From Candidatus Bathyarchaeota archaeon (lineage in GTDB: Archaea > Thermoproteota > Bathyarchaeia > Bathyarchaeales > DTEX01): a DNA stretch of 53,323 nt. This document shows positions 1-8,412 of this stretch, piece by piece; position 1 is the first letter of the stretch, and the number at the start of each line of letters is the position of its first letter. A program made the position numbers and the translations under genes. The DNA lies in the NCBI GenBank assembly GCA_025059045.1, contig JANXEA010000010.1, forward strand, positions 1 through 53,323. The letters are read 5' to 3'. Below the pieces are notes generated by a model that did no database searches, had not been told where the DNA came from, and saw only the letters and a program-made list of their open reading frames with translations.

Positions 1-167
1 AATTTCTCATTAACCACTTCCGTTGCCTTCTGAGAAAGCTCTAACCTTTCCGGATCAATATCTACGAGACATAGCTCCCCACAGTCAAGCCCAGGAATCT
101 GGAAGATGTCCTTACTGAGAACTGGGACGAAGCCGCTTCCAGCCCCAAGATAAGTAATCTTAATCAT
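1..167 (-). CDS. GH4-family NAD-dependent glycosidase, N-terminal fragment
   Basis: The reverse strand opens with an ATG at 167 and reads 55 codons off the window edge without a stop. The peptide begins MIKITYLGAGSG, followed about 20 residues later by an acidic LVDIDPERL segment. This is the Rossmann NAD-binding start of glycoside hydrolase family 4 (alpha-galactosidase, alpha-glucosidase, 6-phospho-glycosidase type). GH4 enzymes cleave glycosides by an NAD- and metal-dependent oxidation-elimination route in the cytoplasm. A weak Shine-Dalgarno sequence (GGAG, about 178-181) precedes the ATG. The substrate cannot be told because the metal-binding region lies outside the window. Another NAD-binding oxidoreductase is possible but less likely. 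Confidence 0.72.
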   Translation of the reverse strand, partial: MIKITYLGAGSGFVPVLSKDIFQIPGLDCGELCLVDIDPERLELSQKATEVVNEK

Positions 168-366
168 GCTGGTTCAGCTCCACACCATTCGCTAAGAACT
201 TTATGCGATCTTCTAAATAGTCTTTCATCCTCTGAGCTCGCCTAAAAATCGTTCAGCATGCGAAATGGACGGCTAAAGTTCGTTAAATCAGCGGCTATAA
301 TAATATGATGTTGCCCCTTCACGTTGATACTGGTAAAAAAGTCTTCAAGGTTAAACTATTCATTGC

Positions 367-642
367 TCATGCCATTTTCTTAGCGCTGTTCTGTATATTC
401 TCCGCCGCCATCCACTCTCTCGTCTCCTCAATGCGAACAAGTATATGAAGCCCCATCGTTATCACCGTGAAGATTAGAGCTATGAAACCGCATAAAATTA
501 TAGCCGCCAAGAACTCCCTGAATAGAAACATAAATACTATGTTTATGCATGCCATTCCTTCGGTTATGAACATGAGTAGCGTGAAGTAACGCTTGTACCC
601 AAAAGAGGAGCAAAGCTTGAACAGTTTTTCCTTTAAGTCCAT
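367..642 (-). CDS. Small two-helix membrane protein, unknown function
   Basis: The protein is 91-97 residues with two hydrophobic helices in the middle (beginning near TLLMFITEGM and AAIILCGFIALIF) between basic ends, so it is probably an inner-membrane hairpin. I do not recognise a family. The frame opens at ATG 660, but a TATA-like box at 668-676 on the reverse strand would put transcription start near 646. The second in-frame ATG at 642 is therefore the likelier start and the mRNA nearly leaderless. It is divergent from the ECF-like gene at 747. The 199 bases between it and the GH4 gene hold no convincing gene or RNA. Confidence 0.55.
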   Translation of the reverse strand: MDLKEKLFKLCSSFGYKRYFTLLMFITEGMACINIVFMFLFREFLAAIILCGFIALIFTVITMGLHILVRIEETREWMAAENIQNSAKKMA

Positions 643-746
643 GATCAAATATTCAGGCATAACATGTATTTAAAATATTGGTTGCAACCCTGTATTCTAA
701 GCCTAATATTTTCGGCATGGTATATGCGGATTAACCATGCACTTTG

Positions 747-1514
747 ATGCCTCTTACAGGTGGCAACAACCCATTCTTATCAATAACACTTTTTATTAAC
801 TATACCTATTGGGCTGTTATGATCCCCTCAAGATTCGCGGCGCTCATCGCTGTCTTTGCCTCATTACATGCCATTCTATATTTAATGTCATTTGGGCTCT
901 GGAGAAACTGGGCCATCTATCTTGAACCACTTGAGGGAATCATACTTGGTCCATATGCTGGGGCATTTACCGCGCTGATAGGAGGGGCCATCGCCAGATC
1001 CATCAGACCCAATGAATACCTGGTCTTCGGCATAGTCGCTGAGCCTATAGGTGTACTTGCTACTGGATTCTTAGCCAGAGGCAAATGGCGCGGGGTCCTC
1101 CTCCTCTACGCGTTTATGCTTCTAGCCTATTTCATGCACCCAATAGGAAGATCGCTTCCCCTCTGGGCGATCATTGATATTATCATAGCACTCGTCTTGA
1201 TCTATCCGATTGCCAGAATGATGAAAAATGTTAGTTGGGATAACTATAGGCGCCTAACCATAGCCATTCCGCTAATCTCATTCATCGGCACCGTCACAGA
1301 TGCTCTTGCAAGAATCTTCCTCCTGGTTCCATTGAATCTTTACACGATCTTTGGGCTGACCCAAGAAGCCTTATACTATGTCTTCGCAGCCGGGGCCATT
1401 GACTCATTCATAGAAGACTGTATTGCAATCATCATCTCCATTTTGGTTACTGTTCCAATCATCAGCGCAATTCGCAGAGTTCCAGCTTTTAGATCCTTAT
1501 GGCCATCCTCTTAA
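747..1514 (+). CDS. ECF transporter S-component-like membrane protein
   Basis: This is a hydrophobic protein of about 255 residues with five to six predicted membrane helices. A short stretch near residue 60 (EGIILGPYAGAFTALIGG) has the glycine/alanine-rich pattern of substrate-binding S components of energy-coupling factor transporters, which bind vitamins, metals or queuosine precursors. No ECF ATPase or T component lies nearby, so it would have to share an energising module encoded elsewhere. A TATA-like box at 719-727 puts transcription start at about 748, supporting a near-leaderless ATG at 747. TTG at 744 and ATG at 819 are alternatives, the last with its own TATA-like stretch near 790. 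The substrate is unknown. Another small-molecule permease is possible. Confidence 0.55.
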   Translation: MPLTGGNNPFLSITLFINYTYWAVMIPSRFAALIAVFASLHAILYLMSFGLWRNWAIYLEPLEGIILGPYAGAFTALIGGAIARSIRPNEYLVFGIVAEPIGVLATGFLARGKWRGVLLLYAFMLLAYFMHPIGRSLPLWAIIDIIIALVLIYPIARMMKNVSWDNYRRLTIAIPLISFIGTVTDALARIFLLVPLNLYTIFGLTQEALYYVFAAGAIDSFIEDCIAIIISILVTVPIISAIRRVPAFRSLWPSS

Positions 1515-1600
1515 GTTTCTCAACAGTATATCACAAAAAGTCTTGATCAATTCCAGATCCTTAATGCAAGGGATACGTTGAAATTCTTGCCTTCTTATGT

Positions 1601-2449
1601 TTATAACAAGATTACTCCCTCATACACCTTCTCCGCAGGACCCCTCATTAATATGCCTTCAATTTTATACTCAATAGCTAGGTCTCCGCCGAGCAGATGG
1701 ACAATGCATTTTGGCCCCAATTTTCCTATGGCGTTCCCGGCCGCGACTGAGGCGCAGGCCCCTGTCCCGCATGCCAGGGTCTCCCCTACACCCCTCTCCC
1801 AAACGCGCACACTGATTTCATCCATCTTCAAGATCTGAACAAACTCCACATTGATTCTGCTTGGAAAAATAGGGTGATTCTCAATTTTCGGCCCGATTTT
1901 TTCGACGGGAAAATCCTTAACGTTGTCGACGAATATTACGCAATGCGGGTTCCCTAGGGAGAGGCATGTCGCCTTAAACAGGGCTCCGTCCACTTTTAGG
2001 CTCTCATTTATAAACCTACCTTTCCCCAGAACTGGTATCCTTTCTCTCTCCCAAATAGGCTTACCCATGTCAACAGTTGCTGATAGAACTTTCCCCTTCT
2101 CCGTTTCCAGCCAGACCCTTCTAACCCCAGCAAGCGTTTCCACAGAGATTTCTTCTTTCTGAACTATCCCATTCTCGTAGCAATACTTAGCGAAGCATCT
2201 TATCCCATTTCCACACATCTCCGCTTCGCTTCCGTCAGCGTTGAATATTCTCATCTTGACATCCGCCACCTGTGAGGGTTCAATTAGAAGAAGCCCGTCA
2301 GCCCCTATGGAGAATCTCCTCCTGCAGATACAGCGTGCAACATTGCTGAGAATCTCTTCAGCCAGAAGCCCCGACCTATTATCTATTAGCACATAATCAT
2401 TCCCTATCCCATGCATCTTCCAGAATGGAATGCGGATCCCCTTAGACAT
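1601..2449 (-). CDS. dapF: Diaminopimelate epimerase
   Basis: DapF interconverts LL- and meso-diaminopimelate using two cysteines, the step before lysine in the diaminopimelate route. The 282-residue protein is full length for the family. It starts PFWKMHGIGNDYVLIDN and carries both catalytic cysteine motifs: MCGNGIRCF in the N-terminal half and ACGTGACASV in the C-terminal half. Archaea have no murein to need meso-DAP, so its presence argues that lysine is made by a DAP pathway here. It stands alone on the reverse strand, downstream of and convergent with the ECF-like gene. No other lysine gene is in the window. Confidence 0.95.
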   Translation of the reverse strand: MSKGIRIPFWKMHGIGNDYVLIDNRSGLLAEEILSNVARCICRRRFSIGADGLLLIEPSQVADVKMRIFNADGSEAEMCGNGIRCFAKYCYENGIVQKEEISVETLAGVRRVWLETEKGKVLSATVDMGKPIWERERIPVLGKGRFINESLKVDGALFKATCLSLGNPHCVIFVDNVKDFPVEKIGPKIENHPIFPSRINVEFVQILKMDEISVRVWERGVGETLACGTGACASVAAGNAIGKLGPKCIVHLLGGDLAIEYKIEGILMRGPAEKVYEGVILL

Positions 2450-2540
2450 TTATCCACCTCAAACAATAAGTTAAATCTTTAATGAACTTGAGAAATCCTG
2501 CATCAACATTTTATGAACATTGGCCTCCATTTTTTACCCC

Positions 2541-3536
2541 TCACATAAAATCGATGTACTGGCCAATGCCAGCGGACACTGCCTTATCGTAGACGAGTTT
2601 CGCAGTTGCAGCGTCTTGGATGGCTAAACCAGACGAGGCGAAGACCGTTATTTCTCGGTCCGATGTTCTTCCATCCTTAAGACCAGCTACCACCTCGCAA
2701 ATATCGCCCCAGATGTCTCTCTCAGATATTAACCCCCTAGAATAGGGGACATTAACCTCGCTTGAATGGAGACCCTGCTCCCAATCATCAAGAACAATCT
2801 TGGCGTTTTTCAGGATCTTCGGGTCTAGCTCCTCCTTACCAGGCGCATCTGCACCTATACATGAAAAATGCTGTCCTTCTGACACCCATTCGTACGAAAC
2901 GATTGGTCTTCTAGACGGCGTTGTTGTAACAACAATGTCCGCTCCAATTACAGCTTCTCTAACTTTCTCGACCGGGGTTATCTTCACAAAATCAGCGTAC
3001 GCCTCGATTATCCCCTCAATAAGTTTCTCCCTCGTTGAGTCAGGTCTACTCCAAACTTTCACCTCATCTAGGCTTTCATAAACCGTGAGAAGAGCTTGCA
3101 GCTGGGTTTTGGCCTGCGTCCCAGCACCGACGAGACCTACAATCTTAGGTTCTTTCCTTGCCAGATATTTTGCGGCAATACCTCCGGCTGCGCCTGTTCT
3201 CACCGCTGTGATTCGGTTTCCAGACATTATCGCTAGCGGCATGCCAGTTCTAGGCTCGATCAGGATTATTGTTGCCATGACCGTTGGAAGACCGTGCCTC
3301 ACTGGGTTGTCAGGATGGGAGTTCACAATCTTAACTGCGGATATGTCTAGCCTCTCAAGATAAGATGGCATCGATCTAAGGTCGCCGCCGTACCTATCAT
3401 ATATCAGGAACTGCTTTGATGGCATCTGTACATGTCCCAGGCCCTTCTCTTTAAAGGCCGCTTCTACAGCCTTAATAGTCTCCTCCATTGACAGTAAAGG
3501 CTCTATATCCCTCTCAGTCAGAATAAGAACCTTCAA
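2541..3536 (-). CDS. Ornithine cyclodeaminase / alanine dehydrogenase family protein
   Basis: The 331-residue protein belongs to the OCD/mu-crystallin fold family. It has the substrate-site region GGDLRSMPSYL near residue 50 and a Rossmann NAD-binding motif GLVGAGTQAKTQ near residue 133. Members act as archaeal alanine dehydrogenase, ornithine cyclodeaminase or related imine reductases, and sequence alone does not separate these. The start is a TTG at 3536, only two bases after the aminotransferase stop codon. A purine-rich GAGAGGA in the end of that gene can serve as ribosome site, so the two are surely cotranscribed. Pairing with a branched-chain aminotransferase fits an NAD-linked amino-acid amination/deamination role, with alanine dehydrogenase my favoured guess. 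Confidence 0.85.
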   Translation of the reverse strand: MKVLILTERDIEPLLSMEETIKAVEAAFKEKGLGHVQMPSKQFLIYDRYGGDLRSMPSYLERLDISAVKIVNSHPDNPVRHGLPTVMATIILIEPRTGMPLAIMSGNRITAVRTGAAGGIAAKYLARKEPKIVGLVGAGTQAKTQLQALLTVYESLDEVKVWSRPDSTREKLIEGIIEAYADFVKITPVEKVREAVIGADIVVTTTPSRRPIVSYEWVSEGQHFSCIGADAPGKEELDPKILKNAKIVLDDWEQGLHSSEVNVPYSRGLISERDIWGDICEVVAGLKDGRTSDREITVFASSGLAIQDAATAKLVYDKAVSAGIGQYIDFM

Positions 3537-3538
3537 TT

Positions 3539-4450
3539 CTATATTGTCCTCTCAATTGGTATCCCATGAGAGGGATCCCTCACAACCTTATAGAACTCTT
3601 CAAGCAGCCTCCTCGTCACAGGTCCAATCTTGCCCTCTCCAATAACACGTTTATTCACCTCTCTTATCGGCATGATCTCCGCGGCGGTTCCAGTCATAAA
3701 TGCCTCATCAGCGCTGTAAAGCTCAGCCACCGTGATTGCCCTCTCGATGACTGGGTAGCCGAGTTTCTCAGCAATCTTCTTCACTACGCTCGCCGTGATC
3801 CCGCAGAGGGGGCCGCTTGAGGGGGGAGGCGTGAACAGTCTCCCATCCTTCACGATGAATATATTCTCGCCTGTAGGTTCGCAGATGCATCCATGCGTGT
3901 CTAGGATTATGGCCTCATCTGCCCCAGCATTGTTAGCCTCGATCTTGGCTAATATGCTGTTCAAGTAGTTCAACGATTTTATCTCATGGGTTGTAGCGTC
4001 GACAGGGTCTCTCCTAGTCCAAGAGATTATCATGCTCATGCCGCGGTTCCTCTTCTCGTCATCGTAAAGTTTGAGCATAGGAACCGCGATGATTATTATG
4101 GTTGGTCGGGGGCATTTCCTCGGGTCTAAGCCTAGATCGCCAACACCTCTCGTGACTACTAGGCGAATGTAAGCATCCCTCAGCCCATTCACCCTTAAAG
4201 TCTCAAGGACGGCTTGAATCATCTCTTCCTTGCTTAATGGAATCTCAAGCATGATCGCGCGGGCTGAATTGTAGAGGCGGTCTATATGCTCCTTCAGCTG
4301 GAAGACTATGCCATTATACGATCTTATCCCCTCAAAAACGCCGTCGCCGTAAAGGAGACCATGGTCGAACACCGATATCTTGGCTTCAGACTTTGGATAA
4401 TACTTGCCATCTATATAGACGAGCGGTTCTCTCTCTGACAAAAGATGCAC
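3539..4450 (-). CDS. ilvE: Branched-chain amino acid aminotransferase
   Basis: A PLP fold-type IV aminotransferase of 303 residues, normal for IlvE. It has the FDHGLLYGDGVFEGIR motif near residue 28, the PLP lysine in EIKSLNYLNSILAK near residue 158, and the phosphate-binding CEPTGENIFIV segment near residue 190. It transfers amino groups between 2-oxoglutarate/glutamate and leucine, isoleucine or valine in the cytoplasm. D-amino acid aminotransferase and aminodeoxychorismate lyase share the fold, but the length and the ITASVVKKIAEKLGY region favour IlvE. It is the first gene of a two-gene operon with the OCD-family gene. Confidence 0.93.
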   Translation of the reverse strand: MHLLSEREPLVYIDGKYYPKSEAKISVFDHGLLYGDGVFEGIRSYNGIVFQLKEHIDRLYNSARAIMLEIPLSKEEMIQAVLETLRVNGLRDAYIRLVVTRGVGDLGLDPRKCPRPTIIIIAVPMLKLYDDEKRNRGMSMIISWTRRDPVDATTHEIKSLNYLNSILAKIEANNAGADEAIILDTHGCICEPTGENIFIVKDGRLFTPPPSSGPLCGITASVVKKIAEKLGYPVIERAITVAELYSADEAFMTGTAAEIMPIREVNKRVIGEGKIGPVTRRLLEEFYKVVRDPSHGIPIERTI

Positions 4451-4519
4451 CTCACACTTGGATCTAGATAATCCTCAAATTTATTTTTCTTTTTCTATCG
4501 AGGACGGATGAGACTGTAT

Positions 4520-6400
4520 CTATCCATAGAAACGCGGTCTCTTAGAAACGGCCATGGGCAGAGAAAGTGGCATGAAGGGCTTTCCCTTCGTAATACTCTT
4601 TATCTCAGCAATAAGATCTTCGAGTTTCATCATTCTTATTCTACTGGACTGCCCAGCCCTACTTAGACGACGATCTCGAACAGCAAGATTTCCGGTCTCC
4701 ACCTCTCTCTTTCCGACGACGACGATATAGGGGATCCACTCCATCTCAGCCTCCCTAACCTTCTTCTGCATCGTCATCTGCCTATCATCCCAGTCAGCTC
4801 TAATGCTTTCCTCAGAGATCCTAATCGCAATACTCTCAGCATCGCCATAAAACTCTTCGGACACCGGGATAATCCTCACCTGGGTCGGGGAGAGCCAGAG
4901 TGGCAGCATCGGGGCCTTGCCGTTCTGCTGATCCATGTAAGCCTTTTCCAGAATTGCGTATATGTCCCTCTCGATCGCTCCGCTTGGTGAGCAATGAAGG
5001 ATCAGCGGATTCACTTTTTCGCCCTTCTCGTCGACAAATGTTATTCCATATCTGGCCCCATTCTCTATGTCTATCTGGTCTGTTGAGAGGGCGGAGGCTT
5101 TGCCGAGACTATCAACAAAGTTTATCTCCCATTTCAGGATGAAATAGAAGAATCGCTCCTCCCACATCTCTACCAGAGCCGGTTTCCCGAAGATCTTCAC
5201 AATCGAGACTATGAAATCCCTATTATCCTTATAGAAATCCTTGGTGAATCTTATGGCCAACTCGCAATCATCTCTTGTCAACTCAAGACCCTCAAGAGTC
5301 TCAAGGCTCAGCCTGAACCTCCTTACAAATTCCTCTTTCGCTTGGTTTATATCCGCGCATAGGGCGTGGCAGTCTGGCATTGTGAAGCTCCTAAGCCTCC
5401 TCAGCCCGGCAAGCTCACCGCTCTTCTCTCTCCTGAAACTGTATCTCGTCAACTCATAGATCTTTAGTGGCAGTTGGCGATAGGAGATCTGCGCGTCATG
5501 CGCCAGCAGGAACTGACCGAAACATGCGCTGAACCTCAGGAAAAACTCCTTGTCGTCAGATTTTAGTATGTACTGCCGTGCGGGAAACCTATGTAGATAA
5601 CTCGCTAGGCTTGGATGTTCCAGATCATACATTACCGGCGTTTCAACTTCCATCCCGCCATATGCTATCACCTTCTCTGTGACGTAACGTTCAATAAGAG
5701 ACTTGACGAGCCTACCCTTAGGATACCACCTGAAGTTCCCCGAGTCGCTTGCGGGCTCATAATCCGCCAACTCAAGTCTCTTCATAATGTTTACATGCGG
5801 AGGAACCTGCTGGACCGCTCTCACCTTAGAAATTTCATATTCTGCAAACTTCTTGAGATTCTCATGCCCAGTAAAATTGAACTCGTCAACTGGAATGAGA
5901 TCGCCATCAGGCTTGAGGATATACCAATAAGACCTCAGTTTCTCCTCAGCCTCTAAGGCCTTGGATACAACCTCAGCCTCCCTTTTAACGCCGGAAGATA
6001 TAGTTTTAAACTGTTCCGCAAGCGGGTGGCCCTTGATCGATATGGAGAACTGCTTGCACCATCCGAACGGCGCACGATAGGTCTCGATGCCCTTTTCTTT
6101 GGCGTATGCCTCCATCTCCTTAAGAATACTGAGCGCATCGCTTGGACTTGCAAGTTCGCCGCTAAGGTGAGCGTATGGGTATAGGAGAATCCTGTTAACC
6201 TTTACCTGGTCCAGGTAGCCTTTAACCTGATCTATCGCTTCTCTCGCTGTCTGAGGGGAATCCCCTTTTTCAACACAGGTGAAGAGGACTACTAGCTCCT
6301 CTATTCTGCTGGTCTCCTCTTTACACTCCTCGGCTGAGGGTATCTCCTTCTTGATTGGGCGATACTCAATGAAGTCTGAGTGAAGTTGAAGTATTCTCAA
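4520..6400 (-). CDS. thrS: Threonyl-tRNA synthetase, archaeal type
   Basis: Charges tRNA-Thr. The first 140 or so residues are the archaeal D-tyrosyl-deacylase-like editing domain that hydrolyses Ser-tRNA-Thr. The class II catalytic core follows, with motif 2 around YRQLPLKIYELTRYSFRREK, and then the C-terminal anticodon-binding domain. The zinc ligands of ThrRS are present: Cys in RFSACFGQF, His in MPDCHAL and His in ILHCSPSGAIERD. The open frame extends to a TTG at 6430, but homologues begin at the equivalent of MRILQLHSDFIEY, which corresponds to a TTG at 6400. I chose that start. A TATA-like box at 6453-6459 predicts transcription from about 6430, so the upstream TTG cannot be excluded. 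Confidence 0.95.
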   Translation of the reverse strand: MRILQLHSDFIEYRPIKKEIPSAEECKEETSRIEELVVLFTCVEKGDSPQTAREAIDQVKGYLDQVKVNRILLYPYAHLSGELASPSDALSILKEMEAYAKEKGIETYRAPFGWCKQFSISIKGHPLAEQFKTISSGVKREAEVVSKALEAEEKLRSYWYILKPDGDLIPVDEFNFTGHENLKKFAEYEISKVRAVQQVPPHVNIMKRLELADYEPASDSGNFRWYPKGRLVKSLIERYVTEKVIAYGGMEVETPVMYDLEHPSLASYLHRFPARQYILKSDDKEFFLRFSACFGQFLLAHDAQISYRQLPLKIYELTRYSFRREKSGELAGLRRLRSFTMPDCHALCADINQAKEEFVRRFRLSLETLEGLELTRDDCELAIRFTKDFYKDNRDFIVSIVKIFGKPALVEMWEERFFYFILKWEINFVDSLGKASALSTDQIDIENGARYGITFVDEKGEKVNPLILHCSPSGAIERDIYAILEKAYMDQQNGKAPMLPLWLSPTQVRIIPVSEEFYGDAESIAIRISEESIRADWDDRQMTMQKKVREAEMEWIPYIVVVGKREVETGNLAVRDRRLSRAGQSSRIRMMKLEDLIAEIKSITKGKPFMPLSLPMAVSKRPRFYG

Positions 6401-6497
6401 TAGGTAAGCCCCATTGGGACCATGCAGCAACCAGTCTTATGCTTAATCCTAGAATAAAGATTTTTTGTTCGACTGGACGTAAGATGAACAGCCGGCT

Positions 6498-6794
6498 TCA
6501 GGAGACTGAGAGCACCAGTTGATCAATAGGTCTTGCCGATCTAGATAGCCTAAGAGAGGAGATTATTAGATTAAAAATACTTTCTTTGTCCCATTCTCTT
6601 CCCCAGTCATTATATAGAAGTGACTTTCCACTTTCATGACATAAATAAACGCCTATGCTGTAAACGTTCCCTCTCCTCTTAACAATTCTGCTTATGCCGG
6701 AGACTTCAGCAGCCTCGATTACGGCCTCCATAATAACTCTCTCCCTTTTCGGATCCCCTCCAATGTGTGGGGTAAGAATCAGAAATTCAGCCAT
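6498..6794 (-). CDS. Unknown small archaeal protein
   Basis: From ATG 6794 the protein is 98 residues, beginning MAEFLILTPHIGGDPKRERV. It is a mixed alpha/beta soluble protein with no cysteine pattern suggesting metal binding, and no family was recognised. The frame is open to 6869, but a TATA-like box at 6830-6837 predicts transcription starting near 6807. That excludes the upstream extension and leaves ATG 6809 or 6794. I preferred 6794, preceded by a GGGATGGGTG purine run. It lies 97 bases upstream of thrS on the same strand and may be cotranscribed with it. Confidence 0.6.
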   Translation of the reverse strand: MAEFLILTPHIGGDPKRERVIMEAVIEAAEVSGISRIVKRRGNVYSIGVYLCHESGKSLLYNDWGREWDKESIFNLIISSLRLSRSARPIDQLVLSVS

Positions 6795-6926
6795 CTTTAT
6801 TGCACCCATCCCAAACTGGAGTCGAATAATATTTAAAGAATCTGTGAAAAATGGGGGAGGGGTCCACAAGTCAGCATGGTCGATCTTTTATTATGCGGAG
6901 CGAAAGGGGCTCCTTAAATGATTTGC

Positions 6927-7148
6927 CTACTGTAACCTGTAGCGCCACTTATCCACCATTCTATCTTTTCTAGTAGCCTTCTTATACTCCTTGTAATGGT
7001 CTTTGCAAAGGTATACGCGTCTCGCCATTTGCACTTTGATACCTGCAGAGGTCACATTTTCTAGAGGTAACGATCTTACAGCCTCCTTCTCACAGTTTTC
7101 CACGCTACATATTGTCCCTTTAGATACTCTGCCCAATTTAACCGCCAT
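6927..7148 (-). CDS. Small zinc-ribbon-like protein, conserved hypothetical
   Basis: This is a basic 73-residue protein. It has an N-terminal CSVENC pair and a later CKDHYKEYKK segment, together a CxxxxC/CxxH arrangement that could bind one zinc. The C-terminus is rich in Lys, Arg and aromatic residues (DKWRYRLQ), as in small RNA- or ribosome-binding proteins. I recall similar short proteins as conserved hypotheticals in TACK archaea, but no function is established from this sequence. It sits on the same strand just upstream of the unknown small gene and thrS, so a role around translation is a guess by neighbourhood only. Confidence 0.65.
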   Translation of the reverse strand: MAVKLGRVSKGTICSVENCEKEAVRSLPLENVTSAGIKVQMARRVYLCKDHYKEYKKATRKDRMVDKWRYRLQ

Positions 7149-7267
7149 TCTATTAGGCTACTGAGAAACTAACTGTTGATTATTCACCTTAAAAGAGTTT
7201 TCCAGAAACTTTATGCGCACAAAAGTCGACTCATGCAATTAAGGACTGCAGAAAATCATTCATCGCT

Positions 7268-8326
7268 TTACATAGGCATCAGCAGTATGTCCGGTTCTTC
7301 GATTGACAGCCACTTCATAATCCATGGAAAGGCTTTGCAGCCGCTTACCTCATGACCACCATCGAATAAATCTAGGGCCAGTCTCTCCCCAACATTGAGG
7401 AGATGATAAGCTTTTTTCGTCTCCAAATAGGCCTTAAGCACCCCATTTATGGGAAAGATTGGATCATTAATGCCTGCCTCTATAAGTAAGGGTCTCGGCG
7501 CAATCAACGAGGCGATGTCGTAGATTTCTGCATACATCAACAATGCTGGCACATAGTTGCAGATGCAATGGTTCATTGCGAGTATACTATCGAAGAATGT
7601 GCAGAAAGACCCGCTTAGGACTGAAACCCTGATCCTTTCATCAATGGCCGAAGCATATAGTAATGTTGTTCCGCCAGCGGATAATCCCATCCCGCCTATT
7701 CTCCTCGCGTCAACCTCGCTTCTCTGCTGTAAATAATCTATTATTTTCATCACGTCCCATACTCTAAACCCGACCATAGAGGATCCGAGCATAAAAGCCC
7801 AGACGGTCGCTAGATGGCAAGAGTTATTCCTCCTTCCCTTCCTAACATCTTCAACATTTCTTCTCTCCCCAAATGCAAACTGGTCTGGAACCGCAACTAA
7901 AAGACCCATCCTAACAAGTTGAACCGCAAAATCTTTATAGATGCCCTCGGGGCTGTCCCGGAATTTTCCTTCCTCCGTTATGCCCGAAATCTCATCTTTT
8001 CCATATCCGTGGCCATGGAGCGCGATGACAGCTGGAGCCTTGCCATTAATATTCTCGGGTATGAGGATGTAGAGGGGCGCCCATAAATGAGGTCTCGTCT
8101 CAATGAGTACTTTCTGCATAAGAAAACCTGGGCGGCTTACCTCCGAAACAACTTTGAAGTTAATCTTGAATCCTTCGGGGAGATTTAGAAGCTCCGCTAA
8201 CTTACATCTAAGTTTTGGCCTCCAAAGCAACCACTCCTCGATGTCTGACGCTTGAAAACCGAGGGTTCTAGTTTGCTTCTTGTAGATGCTTCTAAAATAT
8301 GATTGAGGCTGGAGCAGTCTTTTCAT
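7268..8326 (-). CDS. Alpha/beta hydrolase, esterase or dienelactone hydrolase type
   Basis: The 352-residue protein carries a complete catalytic triad in family order: nucleophile Ser216 in GGMGLSAGG, Asp288 in AGINDPIFP and His325 in DGGHEVSG. An oxyanion-hole segment ALHGHGYGKDE sits near residue 105. This layout is that of large abhydrolases related to acetyl xylan esterases and dienelactone hydrolases. There is no signal peptide, so it acts in the cytoplasm. The long N-terminal region resembles the extended forms found with carbohydrate-degradation genes. It is monocistronic here. Deacetylation of sugar oligomers is plausible given the PL11 and GH4 genes in the window, but the substrate is not shown by the sequence. 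Confidence 0.8.
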   Translation of the reverse strand: MKRLLQPQSYFRSIYKKQTRTLGFQASDIEEWLLWRPKLRCKLAELLNLPEGFKINFKVVSEVSRPGFLMQKVLIETRPHLWAPLYILIPENINGKAPAVIALHGHGYGKDEISGITEEGKFRDSPEGIYKDFAVQLVRMGLLVAVPDQFAFGERRNVEDVRKGRRNNSCHLATVWAFMLGSSMVGFRVWDVMKIIDYLQQRSEVDARRIGGMGLSAGGTTLLYASAIDERIRVSVLSGSFCTFFDSILAMNHCICNYVPALLMYAEIYDIASLIAPRPLLIEAGINDPIFPINGVLKAYLETKKAYHLLNVGERLALDLFDGGHEVSGCKAFPWIMKWLSIEEPDILLMPM

Positions 8327-8412
8327 GAGTATTAATTTTATGCATGTTTTCCTCTTAACCTGATCGCACGCAGCAAATCATCAGTTATGCCGCAAACAGG
8401 CTCGACAACCCC

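Noticed and set aside
168-182. GGTTCAGCTCC near 171-181 resembles a tRNA T-arm box.
   Set aside because: A tRNA here would have to extend into the GH4 coding start, and no matching anticodon or acceptor stem is visible.
257-268. The 12-mer CATGCGAAATGG occurs here and again at 10400-10411, both in intergenic DNA.
   Set aside because: In 53 kb many 12-mer pairs are expected by chance, and the flanking sequences do not continue the match.
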